NCBI GenBank assembly: GCA_910575815.1
Contig: CAJTFN010000001.1
Location: 124,001-188,000 of the forward strand
DNA from: Oscillospiraceae bacterium
Lineage (GTDB): Bacteria; Bacillota; Clostridia; Oscillospirales; Oscillospiraceae
Length of the DNA stretch: 64,000 bases
Reading direction: 5' to 3'
The notes below the pieces were generated by a model, which ran no database searches, was not told the origin of the DNA, and saw only the letters and a list, made by a program, of their open reading frames with translations. Positions 7,763 through 16,406 of this stretch are shown piece after piece. The translations under genes and the position numbers were made by a program. The first letter of the stretch is position 1. The number at the start of each line of letters is the position of its first letter.

Positions 7763-9258
7763 AGCTGGAATTTCACGGCCACGACGAGCGCTACACCGTG
7801 GAGCAGAGCCTCCTGAACCTGTTTCCCGGCGAGCTTCCGGTCTATGAGCCGGTCCGGCCTGTCCGAGAGGAAAACTGGGCCATCGTCACCTGGCGGGAGG
7901 ACGAACGGCGGGGCCACGCCTGTGTGGAGCTGTGCTGGCAGGGGAAGGCCGTTCCCTCCAGCATGGGAGTGCCCCTGGAGGGCCGCACGCCCTATGAGCG
8001 GGAGGGCCAAAGGCGCTACGCCATCGGCGCGGCCTTCTTCCGGGCCTATCAGATGCTCACCGGCGGACAGCCCCCCTGGGGGATGCTCACCGGCGTCCGG
8101 CCCGACAAGCTGGTAACCGAGGCCCTGACGGCGGGCAAGACGCCCGGCGCGGCCTGGGAGCTGCTGGAGAAAATTTATTACGTCACCCCCCGCCGGGCCG
8201 CCCTGGCCCTGGAGACGGGGACGGCGGCCTTTGAGGCCGCGAAAGGCCTGGGCCCCCGGGACATCGCCGTGTATATCGGCATTCCCTTCTGCCCCACCCG
8301 CTGCGCCTACTGTTCCTTCGTCAGCCAGTCGGTGGAGAAGAGCTTTTCCCTGGTGGAGCCCTATGTGGAGGCCCTGGCGGCGGAGATCGAGGCCGGGGGA
8401 CGCATGGTCCGGGAGACGGGCCTGAATGTCCGGGCCCTGTACATGGGCGGCGGCACGCCCACCACGCTGACCGCTTCCCAGCTGGACCGGGTGCTGTCCG
8501 TGTTTGAGGCCGCCTTTGGTCCGGCTCTGGACGGCTGCCGGGAGATCACCGTGGAAGCCGGGCGGCCCGACACCATTACGGCGGAAAAGCTGGCGGTCCT
8601 GAAGGCCCACGGCGTCCACCGGGTTTCCGTGAATCCCCAGACCATGGAGGAGCACGTTCTTCGGGCCATTGGGCGGAGGCACAGCCCCGGCGATATCCAG
8701 CGGGCCATGGAGCTGGTGGCAAAGGCGGGCTTTCGCCATGTGAACATGGACCTCATCGCGGGACTGCCGGAGGACACGGCGGAGGGTTTCCGCCGCTCTT
8801 TGGACCGCTGCGTCTCTTTCGGCACGGACAATGTCACCGTTCACACCCTGGCGCTGAAAAAGGGCAGCCGCATCCTTCTGGAGGGACTGTCCATTCCCGG
8901 TCCGGAAGCGGTGGGGGAGATGCTGGATTACGCGGAGCCCGCCTTGCGGAAGGCCGGGTACGATCCTTATTACCTCTATCGGCAGAAGTATATGTCCGGC
9001 AGTTTTGAGAACATCGGCTGGACCCGCCCCGGCGGGGCCTGCCTCTACAACATCTATATCATGTCGGAGCTCTGTTCCATCCTCTCCTTCGGCGCGGGGG
9101 GCTCCACGAAGATGGTGGATTCCTCCCGGCGTCAAATTCAGCGGCGCTTCAACCCCAAGTATCCCAAGGAGTACACGGAGCGCCCCGAAAAGACTTTGGC
9201 CAACCAGGCGGATTTCGCCACCTTTTACAGGCAAGGTTCCGCCGGGGAACCCATATGA
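7759..9258 (+). CDS. hemZ: Coproporphyrinogen III dehydrogenase-type radical SAM protein HemZ
   Basis: A 499-residue radical SAM enzyme of the HemN/HemZ family, assigned to oxygen-independent decarboxylation of coproporphyrinogen III. The [4Fe-4S] cluster cysteines lie in PFCPTRCAYC at residues 178, 182 and 185, and the SAM-binding MGGGTPT segment follows. As in HemZ, an N-terminal extension of about 170 residues precedes the radical SAM core. No other heme genes are nearby, and the precise substrate of clostridial HemZ proteins is not settled. It overlaps the upstream hydrolase by four bases. Confidence 0.9.
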   Translation: MKLEFHGHDERYTVEQSLLNLFPGELPVYEPVRPVREENWAIVTWREDERRGHACVELCWQGKAVPSSMGVPLEGRTPYEREGQRRYAIGAAFFRAYQMLTGGQPPWGMLTGVRPDKLVTEALTAGKTPGAAWELLEKIYYVTPRRAALALETGTAAFEAAKGLGPRDIAVYIGIPFCPTRCAYCSFVSQSVEKSFSLVEPYVEALAAEIEAGGRMVRETGLNVRALYMGGGTPTTLTASQLDRVLSVFEAAFGPALDGCREITVEAGRPDTITAEKLAVLKAHGVHRVSVNPQTMEEHVLRAIGRRHSPGDIQRAMELVAKAGFRHVNMDLIAGLPEDTAEGFRRSLDRCVSFGTDNVTVHTLALKKGSRILLEGLSIPGPEAVGEMLDYAEPALRKAGYDPYYLYRQKYMSGSFENIGWTRPGGACLYNIYIMSELCSILSFGAGGSTKMVDSSRRQIQRRFNPKYPKEYTERPEKTLANQADFATFYRQGSAGEPI

Positions 9259-9399
9259 TTCTCTGGGGAGCCCGGACCGGCGCCCGGGCGGAAAACCCGC
9301 CGTGTCCATATTTTGAGAAGCTGGCGCCCAAACCGCCGCGCCCCTTTTCGCCGGGCCGTTTCCCGGTTTGGAACGCAGATTCTGAAAGGAGCCGAAACG

Positions 9400-10335
9400 A
9401 TGTCCTATTCCGTAAAACGGATCAACGAGGCTATCCGCAGCGACCCCGCCGCCTTTGCGCAGGAGTGCGACGAACGTTTCGCGAAGAAGGTGGAGCACGC
9501 CGCCGGAAAGATTGCGGAACACCGGGCGGAATCCCATGTCATTCTCCTCTCCGGTCCCTCCGGCTCCGGAAAGACCACCACCGCCCTGAAAATTGAGGAG
9601 AAGCTGGAGGAGATGGGCATCGAAACCCACACCATCTCCATGGACGACTATTTTAATACCCTGGACCCGGAGACCGTCCCCCGGAATCGGGAGGGAGCCG
9701 TGGACTACGAGTCCCCCTTCTGTCTGGATATCCAGCTTCTGAACCGGCATTTCGCCATGCTGGACCGGGGCGAGGTGATTTACGTTCCCAAGTATGAGTT
9801 CGCCCGGCAGATGCGGTCAGACATCCTGTCCCGGCCCATGCGCCTGGGGAAGGACGAAATGGCCATCTTTGAGGGGATTCACGCCCTGAACGACATCATC
9901 GTGGGGAAAAACCCCAAAGCCTTCAAGCTCTATATCGCGGCCCGAAGCGATATTTTGAACGAGGACGGCTCCCTGCTCTTTGACAAGTCCTGGATTCGCC
10001 TCTGCCGCCGGCTTGTTCGGGACTTCAAGTTCCGGGGCAGCGACGCCTCCTTTACACTGAAAATGTGGGAGAACGTCCGCCGGGGTGAGCGGCTGTATAT
10101 CTCCCCCTATAAGGAGAACGCCGACATTATGTTCGACTCCTCCCTGGCCCTCAGCGCCAGCGCCCTGAAGCCCTTCGCGGTGCCCTTGCTGGAGAAACTT
10201 CCAAGGGGGAAATACCCGGTGGTAGAGGACATACTTCGGGCTTATGAGAAGATCGAGCCCCTGGAGGAGAAGTACATTCCCGCCCGTTCGTTGTCCCGGG
10301 AGTTCATTGGCGGCAGTCCTTACGACAACCATTGA
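9400..10335 (+). CDS. Uridine kinase-like nucleoside kinase
   Basis: A 311-residue P-loop kinase of the phosphoribulokinase/uridine kinase superfamily. The Walker A motif GPSGSGKTT starts at residue 52, and the substrate-binding segment TISMDDYFN and IFEGIHALND follow. The start at 9400 follows AAAGGAG; a longer frame begins at 9313 but its extra residues are Arg/Pro-rich and unlike the family. Proteins of this length are usually annotated simply as nucleoside kinase; the nucleoside is not deducible. About 140 bases separate it from hemZ. Confidence 0.85.
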   Translation: MSYSVKRINEAIRSDPAAFAQECDERFAKKVEHAAGKIAEHRAESHVILLSGPSGSGKTTTALKIEEKLEEMGIETHTISMDDYFNTLDPETVPRNREGAVDYESPFCLDIQLLNRHFAMLDRGEVIYVPKYEFARQMRSDILSRPMRLGKDEMAIFEGIHALNDIIVGKNPKAFKLYIAARSDILNEDGSLLFDKSWIRLCRRLVRDFKFRGSDASFTLKMWENVRRGERLYISPYKENADIMFDSSLALSASALKPFAVPLLEKLPRGKYPVVEDILRAYEKIEPLEEKYIPARSLSREFIGGSPYDNH

Positions 10336-10454
10336 CGTCTCTGGAAGGAATCGCCGGCGAAAGAACGTTCACTTGCCTTGGGGGCTGGGGACCGGCCGGA
10401 GGGGCGGAGAATGCAAAAACGTCAGGAATGTTTAGAATGGAAAGGATGAGTAGT

Positions 10455-10856
10455 ATGAAGAAGCAGGATACGGTTTACCAGATGTTGGACGCGCTGAAAA
10501 ACGGGGCTTACACGGCGGGGACCCTGGCCCTGGGAACCTTGGGCCTTGTCTGCGAGGAAGCGGAGAAGGTGGTGGAAGCCGTGCGGCTCCGCTGTGAGGC
10601 CTCCCGGGTGGAAGGGGAGCTGGACGGAGAGCTGATGGAGGTGGGTGAGCTGGCCTACGCCGCCTACACGGGCAATTCTCAGGTTTCCGATACCATGGAG
10701 GAAAAAATGCGGACCATTGACGGGCTGAAACTGGAACTGGACTCCCTGAACGGTCAGCTGGGCCGGACGGCGGAGCACCGGGTTTGCCCAGTTTGTGGAA
10801 GAGCTGTGGAAAGGGAGGACCGCTTCTGCCGGGACTGCGGCGAGAAGCTGGACTGA
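10455..10856 (+). CDS. Small zinc-ribbon protein
   Basis: A protein of about 133 residues with a helical N-terminal part and a C-terminal zinc ribbon, CPVCGRAVEREDRFCRDCG, giving two CxxC pairs. The helical part is predicted coiled-coil (ELDGELMEVGELAYA, LKLELDSLNGQLG). Function unknown; zinc-ribbon tails of this kind often mediate protein contacts. The ATG at 10455 lies nine bases after GGAAAGG; the upstream ATGs at 10428, 10437 and 10446 are poorer. It precedes the purine nucleoside phosphorylase by 13 bases. Confidence 0.75.
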   Translation: MKKQDTVYQMLDALKNGAYTAGTLALGTLGLVCEEAEKVVEAVRLRCEASRVEGELDGELMEVGELAYAAYTGNSQVSDTMEEKMRTIDGLKLELDSLNGQLGRTAEHRVCPVCGRAVEREDRFCRDCGEKLD

Positions 10857-10869
10857 GAGGAGGATCGAA

Positions 10870-11697
10870 ATGGAATTTTATAGCTATCAACAATATCAGG
10901 AGAGCGCCAAGGCGCTGGAGGAGAAGCTACAGGGCTTCCGGCCCGAGGCGCTGCTGATCCTGGGCTCCGGCCTGGGAGCGCTGGCGGAGGAAGTGGAAGC
11001 GCCTATTGCGGTGTCTTATGACCAGGTGCCCCATATGAAACATTCCACCGCTCCGGGACATAAGGGCCAGTTCCTCTTTGGCCGTCTGGCCGGGCGGAAC
11101 GTGGCGGTGATGCAGGGCCGCCTTCACACCTACGAGGGCTGGTCTTTCGCCGACGCGGGGTATCCCGTCCGGGTGCTGCGGCTGCTGGGAGCCCGTTCCC
11201 TGGTGGTGACCAACGCCGCCGGCGCGGTGAACACCGGCTTTGCCGCCGGGGACATCATGCTGATTACGGACCACATCAAGTTCTTTGGCGTCAGCCCCCT
11301 CTGCGGGCCCAACGTGGACGAGTTCGGTCCCCGTTTCCCGGATGTGAGCCATGTGTATACGCCCGCTCTCCGGCAAAAGGCCCGGGAGACCGCCGGGGCG
11401 CAGGGACTGGACCTGAAAGAGGGCGTCTATATGTTCTTCCCCGGTCCTCAATACGAGACTCCCGCCGAGGTCCGGGCCGCGCGGCTTCTGGGCGCGGACG
11501 CCGTGGGCATGTCCACAGTGCCCGAGGCCATCACCGCCGCCCACTGCGGGATGGAGGTGCTGGGCTTTACCCTGTGCACGAATATGGCGGCGGGAGTGCT
11601 GGAGCAGCCTCTCTCCGGCGACGAGGTCATCGAGGCCGCCGAGGCTGCGGGACCCAAATTTACCGCTCTGGTGAAGGGCTGCCTGGAGCGGCTGTAA
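10870..11697 (+). CDS. punA: Purine-nucleoside phosphorylase (trimeric, inosine/guanosine type)
   Basis: A 275-residue enzyme that splits purine nucleosides with phosphate. Landmarks of the low-molecular-mass PNP family are present: LILGSGLG with the phosphate-binding Ser near residue 30, GRLHTYEGWS, VTNAAGAVN, and the base-binding FFPGPQYETPAEVRA followed by DAVGMSTVPEAI. The start at 10870 follows GAGAGGAGG. Together with the kinase upstream this suggests a small nucleoside-salvage group. Confidence 0.94.
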   Translation: MEFYSYQQYQESAKALEEKLQGFRPEALLILGSGLGALAEEVEAPIAVSYDQVPHMKHSTAPGHKGQFLFGRLAGRNVAVMQGRLHTYEGWSFADAGYPVRVLRLLGARSLVVTNAAGAVNTGFAAGDIMLITDHIKFFGVSPLCGPNVDEFGPRFPDVSHVYTPALRQKARETAGAQGLDLKEGVYMFFPGPQYETPAEVRAARLLGADAVGMSTVPEAITAAHCGMEVLGFTLCTNMAAGVLEQPLSGDEVIEAAEAAGPKFTALVKGCLERL

Positions 11698-12034
11698 GTA
11701 CCCGTTTATAGGCGCGGGAGACGCCGCATGAAAACCGATGATGGGGATCGCGCTCCGGCCGGCTGGAGCCCGGACCGGGCTTGCATGGCCGGCGGATCCC
11801 CGGATTCTCCCGCCGGGTGGCAGCCGGAGGCCGCCTCTGTGTTCGGCCCCCGCGGCCGGCGCCATGGAGGAGCTTTGCGTGTGGGGCAGGGGCCGCGATT
11901 GGAAAGGGCGGGCTGCGCCGCCGGAGGAAATTCGGTCTAAGAGGGAACCTGGTTCCATACCATGGACAATGGGCCCGTTTCTCACGGACAGAGGATGTCC
12001 GCGCATTTTTTGAAGTATTCGAGGTATGCTGTTC
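11698..12034. other. Intergenic gap without a recognised gene
   Basis: About 330 bases of GC-rich DNA between punA and the flippase gene. Several frames are open but none has a credible ribosome-binding site or family match. No clear terminator or consensus promoter was seen. Confidence 0.5.
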
Positions 12035-13642
12035 ATGTCAACTAAGAAAAAACAGTCCTTCCTGGGCGGCGCGGCCATTCTGGCTTCCGCGGTGGCCATT
12101 GTGAAAATCCTGGGCGCGGTGTACAAGATTCCCTTTGGCAACATCGTCGGCCCCGAGGGGCAGACCTATTTCAACGTAGCCTATAACATTTACAACGTGC
12201 TCCTGACCATCTCCACCGCGGGTCTGCCTCTGGCCATTTCCAAGCTCACCAGTCAGGCCCACACCCAGGGCCGGGAGAACCAGAAGCGCAGGATTTTCTC
12301 AACGGCCATCTGGCTGTTCTTCGCCATGGGCTTGGTTGGAACCCTGCTGATGTTTTTTGGCGCGGAGCAGCTGGCGGCTTTCATGAACGAGCCTCTGGGC
12401 TATTGGCCCATCCGGGCCCTGGCCCCTGCGGTGTTTTGCGTGTGCCTGCTGGCCTGCATGCGGGGCTACACCCAGGGCCAGGGAAACATGACCCCCACGG
12501 CGGTTTCTCAGATTTTGGAGGCCCTGTGCAAGCTGGTTCTGGGCCTGGCCCTGGCCTGGTACTTCCTCGAGATGGGGATGGGCCTGGACATTGCCGCGGC
12601 GGGAGCGATCCTGGGCGTCACCGCCGGGACGTTTTTATCGCTGCTGTATCTGATTTTCTATCTTCTGCGCCATCGGAACCAGCAGACCTCTCTGGATGTT
12701 CCCGACAGCGGAGGAAAACTGATGGGCCAGATTCTGGCCATCGGTATTCCCATTACCCTCAGCAACTCCGCCATGAGCATCATCACCCTGGTGGACACCA
12801 AGATCGTCCTGGGCCGGCTCCGGGATATCCCCGCCCTGGCGGACTCGGCGGCGGAGCTCTTCGGCCAGTATACCTTCGGCATGAACCTCATCAATCTGCC
12901 GCCCTCCTTCGTGTTCCCCGTTACCATGAGCCTCATCCCCTTCGCCGCCGCGGCCCTGACCCGCCGGGACCACGCAGAGGCGGGACGGATTGTGTCCTCG
13001 GGCTTTCGGATTGTGGCGGTGCTGGCGATTCCCGCCGGGGTGGGGTTGAGCGTGGTGGGCGGTCCGGCCCTGCGGATGCTCTTTCCCCTCCGCCAGGCGG
13101 ACGCCCTGGCTGCCGGGCCCCACATGCGCTGGCTGGGCCTTGCCTGCATCTTTATGTGCCTGATGAATTTGACCAACGTGATCCTGCAAACCTACGGCAA
13201 AGAGATGATCCCCATTTGGACGGTGATTGCAGGCGGCGTAACCAAAGTGGTCATGAACTATATTTTAGTGGGAAATCCCGACATCAATATCCACGGCGCG
13301 CCCATTTCCACACTCTCCTGTTATGTGGTGATCGTGGGCCTGAACCTGTTCTTCGTCTGGAAATACTCCCCGGAGAAGCCCCGGTATCTCCAGATATTCA
13401 TCAAGCCGGCCATCGCCTCGGCCCTGATGGGCGGAGCGGTCTGGGCGGTCCACGGCTTCGTGAGCCGCGCCCTGTCGGGACACTCCGCTTACGGCGCCAA
13501 CGCCATTGCCACCCTCTGCGGCATCCTGGCGGGAGTAATCGTTTACGCCATTTTGGTGGTGGCTCTGCGGATTCTGCGGGCGGAGGACCTAAAGACAGTC
13601 CCCCATGGGGCGAAGCTGGCAAGACTGTTGCATTTGCGCTAA
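12035..13642 (+). CDS. MOP-superfamily flippase (SpoVB/MurJ-like)
   Basis: A 535-residue integral membrane protein with about 14 predicted helices, beginning MSTKKKQSFLGGAAILA, typical of the polysaccharide-biosynthesis/SpoVB branch of the MOP exporters. Such proteins flip lipid-linked precursors, including lipid II in the MurJ branch. It stands in the yabM position of the conserved yabM-yabR block, immediately before mazG, which supports a role in cell-wall or spore-envelope synthesis. The ATG at 12035 is preferred over 12026, because the GAGG site is one base from the latter and ten from the former. Confidence 0.88.
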   Translation: MSTKKKQSFLGGAAILASAVAIVKILGAVYKIPFGNIVGPEGQTYFNVAYNIYNVLLTISTAGLPLAISKLTSQAHTQGRENQKRRIFSTAIWLFFAMGLVGTLLMFFGAEQLAAFMNEPLGYWPIRALAPAVFCVCLLACMRGYTQGQGNMTPTAVSQILEALCKLVLGLALAWYFLEMGMGLDIAAAGAILGVTAGTFLSLLYLIFYLLRHRNQQTSLDVPDSGGKLMGQILAIGIPITLSNSAMSIITLVDTKIVLGRLRDIPALADSAAELFGQYTFGMNLINLPPSFVFPVTMSLIPFAAAALTRRDHAEAGRIVSSGFRIVAVLAIPAGVGLSVVGGPALRMLFPLRQADALAAGPHMRWLGLACIFMCLMNLTNVILQTYGKEMIPIWTVIAGGVTKVVMNYILVGNPDINIHGAPISTLSCYVVIVGLNLFFVWKYSPEKPRYLQIFIKPAIASALMGGAVWAVHGFVSRALSGHSAYGANAIATLCGILAGVIVYAILVVALRILRAEDLKTVPHGAKLARLLHLR

Positions 13643-13718
13643 AAATGGAGTGAAATCAGTAAAAATTCGGCTAATGACCCAACTTTTAAGAAAAAAATCT
13701 TGCAAAGGCGGAGAATGT

Positions 13719-14525
13719 ATGGTAGATTTTCAATGTAAGCGCCGTTACAACTGGGAGGACTTCCTGGAAATTATGCGTTTGCTCCGGGCGCCGGGGGGCT
13801 GCCCCTGGGACGCGGAGCAGACCCATGCCTCCATCCGCCGGAATTTTCTGGAGGAGACCTATGAGGCCCTGGACGCCCTGGACCGGGACGACTCCGCCGC
13901 CCTCTGCGAGGAACTGGGAGACGTGCTGATGCAGGTGGCGTTTCACGCCCAGATTGAGCGGGAGCGGGGCCGGTTTACCATGGAGGACGTGGTGGACGGC
14001 GTGGCGCAGAAGCTGGTGTACCGGCATCCTCACGTCTTTGGCGGCGAGAAGGTGGCGGACAGCGCGGAGGTTCTGGTGAACTGGGAGGTTTTGAAGCGCA
14101 AGGAGAAATCCCAGGCCACCACCGCCGACGCCATTGAGGCCGTACCCCACACGCTGCCGGCGCTGTGGCGGGCGGAGAAGATCGGCAGCAAGACCGCCAA
14201 GGCCGGGTTTGACTGGGACAGCGCCCTCAGCGCCCTGGGCAAGCTGGAGGAAGAGGTTCGGGAGCTTCGGGAGGCTCTGGAGTCCGGAGGGGCTGAGGAT
14301 GCGCCCCATGGCGTTCGGGAGGAGCTGGGGGACCTGCTCTTCATCACGGCCAAGGTGGCCCAGATGTCCGGCGTGGACCCGGAGGACGCCCTCCACCGGG
14401 CCTGTGACAAATTTGACAACCGCTTCCGCCGGGTGGAGACACTGGCGGACAAGCCCTTGGCCGCTTATTCGGAGAAGGAGCTGGTGGCCCTGTGGCGGGC
14501 CGCCAAGGAGGCGGAGAAGTCTTAA
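13719..14525 (+). CDS. mazG: Nucleoside triphosphate pyrophosphohydrolase MazG
   Basis: A 268-residue protein with two MazG domains. The first carries LRAPGGCPWDAEQTH, the metal-binding EETYEALDAL and EELGDVLMQV; the second carries LEEEVRELREAL and EELGDLLF. MazG removes non-canonical or excess NTPs and, in some bacteria, ppGpp, which would connect it with rel upstream. The start at 13719 follows AAAGGCGGAG. It is in the yabN position of the conserved block, but without the tetrapyrrole-methylase domain that Bacillus YabN carries. Confidence 0.93.
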   Translation: MVDFQCKRRYNWEDFLEIMRLLRAPGGCPWDAEQTHASIRRNFLEETYEALDALDRDDSAALCEELGDVLMQVAFHAQIERERGRFTMEDVVDGVAQKLVYRHPHVFGGEKVADSAEVLVNWEVLKRKEKSQATTADAIEAVPHTLPALWRAEKIGSKTAKAGFDWDSALSALGKLEEEVRELREALESGGAEDAPHGVREELGDLLFITAKVAQMSGVDPEDALHRACDKFDNRFRRVETLADKPLAAYSEKELVALWRAAKEAEKS

Positions 14526-14764
14526 CACGCAACAGCGTTAAGAATATTGGCCTGGAGGAGTCGGGGACGTCCCCGGTTCTGGCAGGCGTAGGCCATGTTT
14601 GAAACACAGTAAAATGCCGCCGTGGGGGTGTCTTTTCCTGTCGCGGGGACCTGGGCCTGAAGGGGCTCCGAGTCCGGCGCGGCGGGGAGAAACCGTTCTG
14701 CCCGGCGTTCCGCCATGGATCAAGCAGGACCAAGACAACAAAAGATTTCAGGAGGATACCATTC

Positions 14765-15040
14765 ATGAACAAAGCAGAACTGATCAATGTCGTTTCCGCG
14801 GCTGCGGAGGTCTCCAAAAAAGACGCCGAGACCGTGATTACCGCCACCTTTGACGCTATCACCGACGCGCTGAAGGAAGGGGAGAAGGTCCAGCTGGTTG
14901 GCTTTGGCTCCTTCGAGGTGAAGAAGCGGGCTGCCCGGGTTGGCCGGAACCCCAAGACCAAGGAACCCATTGAGATTCCCGCCTCCACCGTGCCCGTCTT
15001 CAAGGCCGGCAAGGTCCTGAAGGATACCGTGGGCGGCTGA
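14765..15040 (+). CDS. hup: HU-family DNA-binding protein
   Basis: A 91-residue histone-like protein that bends and compacts DNA. It begins MNKAELINVVSAAAEVSKKD and has the beta-arm signature GFGSFEVKKRAARVGRNPKT. A near-perfect AGGAGG precedes the ATG. HU between mazG and rqcP is an arrangement seen in several Clostridia and interrupts the Bacillus-type order. The 240-base gap upstream has room for its own promoter, but no clear consensus was found. Confidence 0.97.
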   Translation: MNKAELINVVSAAAEVSKKDAETVITATFDAITDALKEGEKVQLVGFGSFEVKKRAARVGRNPKTKEPIEIPASTVPVFKAGKVLKDTVGG

Positions 15041-15225
15041 GACAGGGAACGGGTCTGTTTTCCTGCTGTGGCCGGCGGACCGGAAAGGCGGGATGCTTCT
15101 CCGGCTACTGCCAGGGATGGAAGCGTTGTCTTTCCGTGAACACCTGCCCAGGGGGGGCGGAGGATGGTCCTTGGAGGCCTTACTTCTATGGGGTTCACGC
15201 CGCCGGCGATATACCACACAAAGGA

Positions 15226-15257
15226 CTGCCGGCAGATTTGCCGGCAGTTTTATTTTT
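15226..15257 (+). terminator. Terminator hairpin downstream of hup
   Basis: A 9-bp perfect stem (CTGCCGGCA paired with TGCCGGCAG) with a 4-base loop is followed by TTTTATTTTT. It lies 185 bases after hup and just before rqcP, so some readthrough may feed the rqcP gene. Confidence 0.8.
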
Positions 15258-15272
15258 GTAAAGGAGCCGCGT

Positions 15273-15512
15273 ATGCGCTTAGACAAATATCTGAAAGTAT
15301 CCCGGCTGATTAAGAGGCGGACTACCGCGAACGAGGCCTGTGACAACGGATTGGTGTCCGTGAACGGCCGGCCTGTTCGGGCCTCCTACGAGGTGAAGGT
15401 AGGGGACCAGATCTCCCTCCGCCTGGGGGCGCGGGAGGTTACCGTGGAGGTGCTTGCCATTCAGGAGACGGTGCGGCAAGCGGAGGCCTCCGCTCTCTAC
15501 AGGCAGATTTAG
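15273..15512 (+). CDS. rqcP: S4-domain RNA-binding protein RqcP (YabO/Hsp15-like)
   Basis: A 79-residue protein consisting almost entirely of one S4 RNA-binding domain (MRLDKYLKVSRLIKRRT, then NGLVSVNGRPVR and KVGDQISL). In Bacillus RqcP binds the stalled 50S-tRNA complex and helps RqcH add C-terminal alanine tails in ribosome-associated quality control. Size and position after mazG match yabO. The long upstream open frame lacks a start site; the ATG at 15273 follows AAAGGAG. Confidence 0.92.
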   Translation: MRLDKYLKVSRLIKRRTTANEACDNGLVSVNGRPVRASYEVKVGDQISLRLGAREVTVEVLAIQETVRQAEASALYRQI

Positions 15513-15541
15513 AGAGAGAAAAGCCGCTAAGAAAAAGAAGG

Positions 15542-15576
15542 GCAAGGCAGACCGATTTGGTTTGCCTTGCTCTTTT
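15542..15576. terminator. Bidirectional terminator
   Basis: GCAAGGCA pairs with TGCCTTGC around an inner ACC/GGT stem. T runs lie on both sides, serving rqcP on the + strand and the convergent DUF4177 gene on the minus strand. Confidence 0.75.
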
Positions 15577-15627
15577 TACGGTTCGGATCGCGGAGATGGG
15601 GGGGAGCCGGTAGGGGAGAGGGGGATA

Positions 15628-15798
15628 TCAAGCGTCCGTCTCCCGTATAAAAATGACGGCCTCGTTTGCCCAGGAGCAGAACTTCCAGCCCTCGGCGCCA
15701 AGTTTGTTCCACTCAGCTTCCGTTTCTGTTGTTTTTTTGTCGTAATCAAAGCCGATTTTCATTTTCGATCGGATAAATTTGTATTCGTATTGCTTCAT
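15628..15798 (-). CDS. DUF4177-type small protein
   Basis: A 56-residue protein beginning MKQYEYKFIRSKMKIGFDYD and containing LNKLGAEGW-like spacing (WNKLGAEGWKFCSW), the hallmark of DUF4177 proteins. Function is unknown. The start is fixed by AGGAGG seven bases upstream. It is the only minus-strand gene inside the conserved block, separating rqcP from yabP, so it may be a recent insertion. Confidence 0.8.
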   Translation of the reverse strand: MKQYEYKFIRSKMKIGFDYDKKTTETEAEWNKLGAEGWKFCSWANEAVIFIRETDA

Positions 15799-15963
15799 AT
15801 TGGTTCCTCCTGCAAATCGGATAATCTTTTGGTGTTTGTCGTAATGCATTGACATAGAAGGGATTCACTTTTTGGGTTCAAGCGGAGGGGTGCCGCCTTC
15901 AAGGACTCGATGGCGCGTTCCGCCACGCGCTGCCTGATAAGACCCCTCTTGTATGATGAGAAC

Positions 15964-15992
15964 AATATATCACAAGAGCAAAGGAAATACAA
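15964..15992 (-). promoter_or_regulatory. Probable promoter for the DUF4177 gene
   Basis: On the minus strand TTGTAT, 17 bases and TATATT. This gives a leader of about 160 bases; no leader structure was recognised. The rest of the 330-base gap to yabP shows no gene. Confidence 0.5.
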
Positions 15993-16125
15993 GGTTTTCG
16001 CAAAAGAGCAAGGCGTCTCCCGTGGATTCCCCCGGCGGCTTTGGATGGCAAGGACAGACGCCCACTTAAAAAAGGGACATACCGGAGGCCGGTGCCGCAT
16101 AGGCTTTGACTGGGAGGGACGAACC

Positions 16126-16404
16126 ATGAACGATTACACTGTGCCCCAAGCCGCGCACCGCCTGGAACTGGACGGCCGGGAGAGCCTGACGGTCTCCGGT
16201 GTGGAGGATGTGGAACGCTTTGACGAAACCGGCATTGTCATGTCCACCGCCGTGGGAACGCTGGTAGTTACGGGAGAGGATCTGCACATCGGAAAACTGT
16301 CCCTGGATGGAGGAGAACTGCACGTGGATGGGCGGATTGACTCTTTGACCTACGAGGACCAGGGGCCTGGCCGGGGAGGCCTCTTCGGGCGCCTGTTCGG
16401 CTAG
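16126..16404 (+). CDS. yabP: Sporulation protein YabP
   Basis: A 92-residue protein of the YabP/YqfC family. It has the typical N-terminal HRLELDGRESLTVSGVEDVERFD and a beta-rich body with LVVTGEDLHIGKLSLDGGEL. In Bacillus yabP is transcribed in the mother cell under SigE; I did not find a convincing SigE box here. The ATG at 16126 was chosen for the family N-terminus. yabQ begins two bases after the stop. Confidence 0.92.
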   Translation: MNDYTVPQAAHRLELDGRESLTVSGVEDVERFDETGIVMSTAVGTLVVTGEDLHIGKLSLDGGELHVDGRIDSLTYEDQGPGRGGLFGRLFG

Positions 16405-16406
16405 GG

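Noticed and set aside
7729-9750. 673-codon minus-strand frame opposite hemZ and the kinase
   Set aside because: Spans two real genes on the other strand and has no domain-like content.
10336-10454. Purine riboswitch near the nucleoside phosphorylase
   Set aside because: The gap is too short and lacks the conserved three-way-junction bases.
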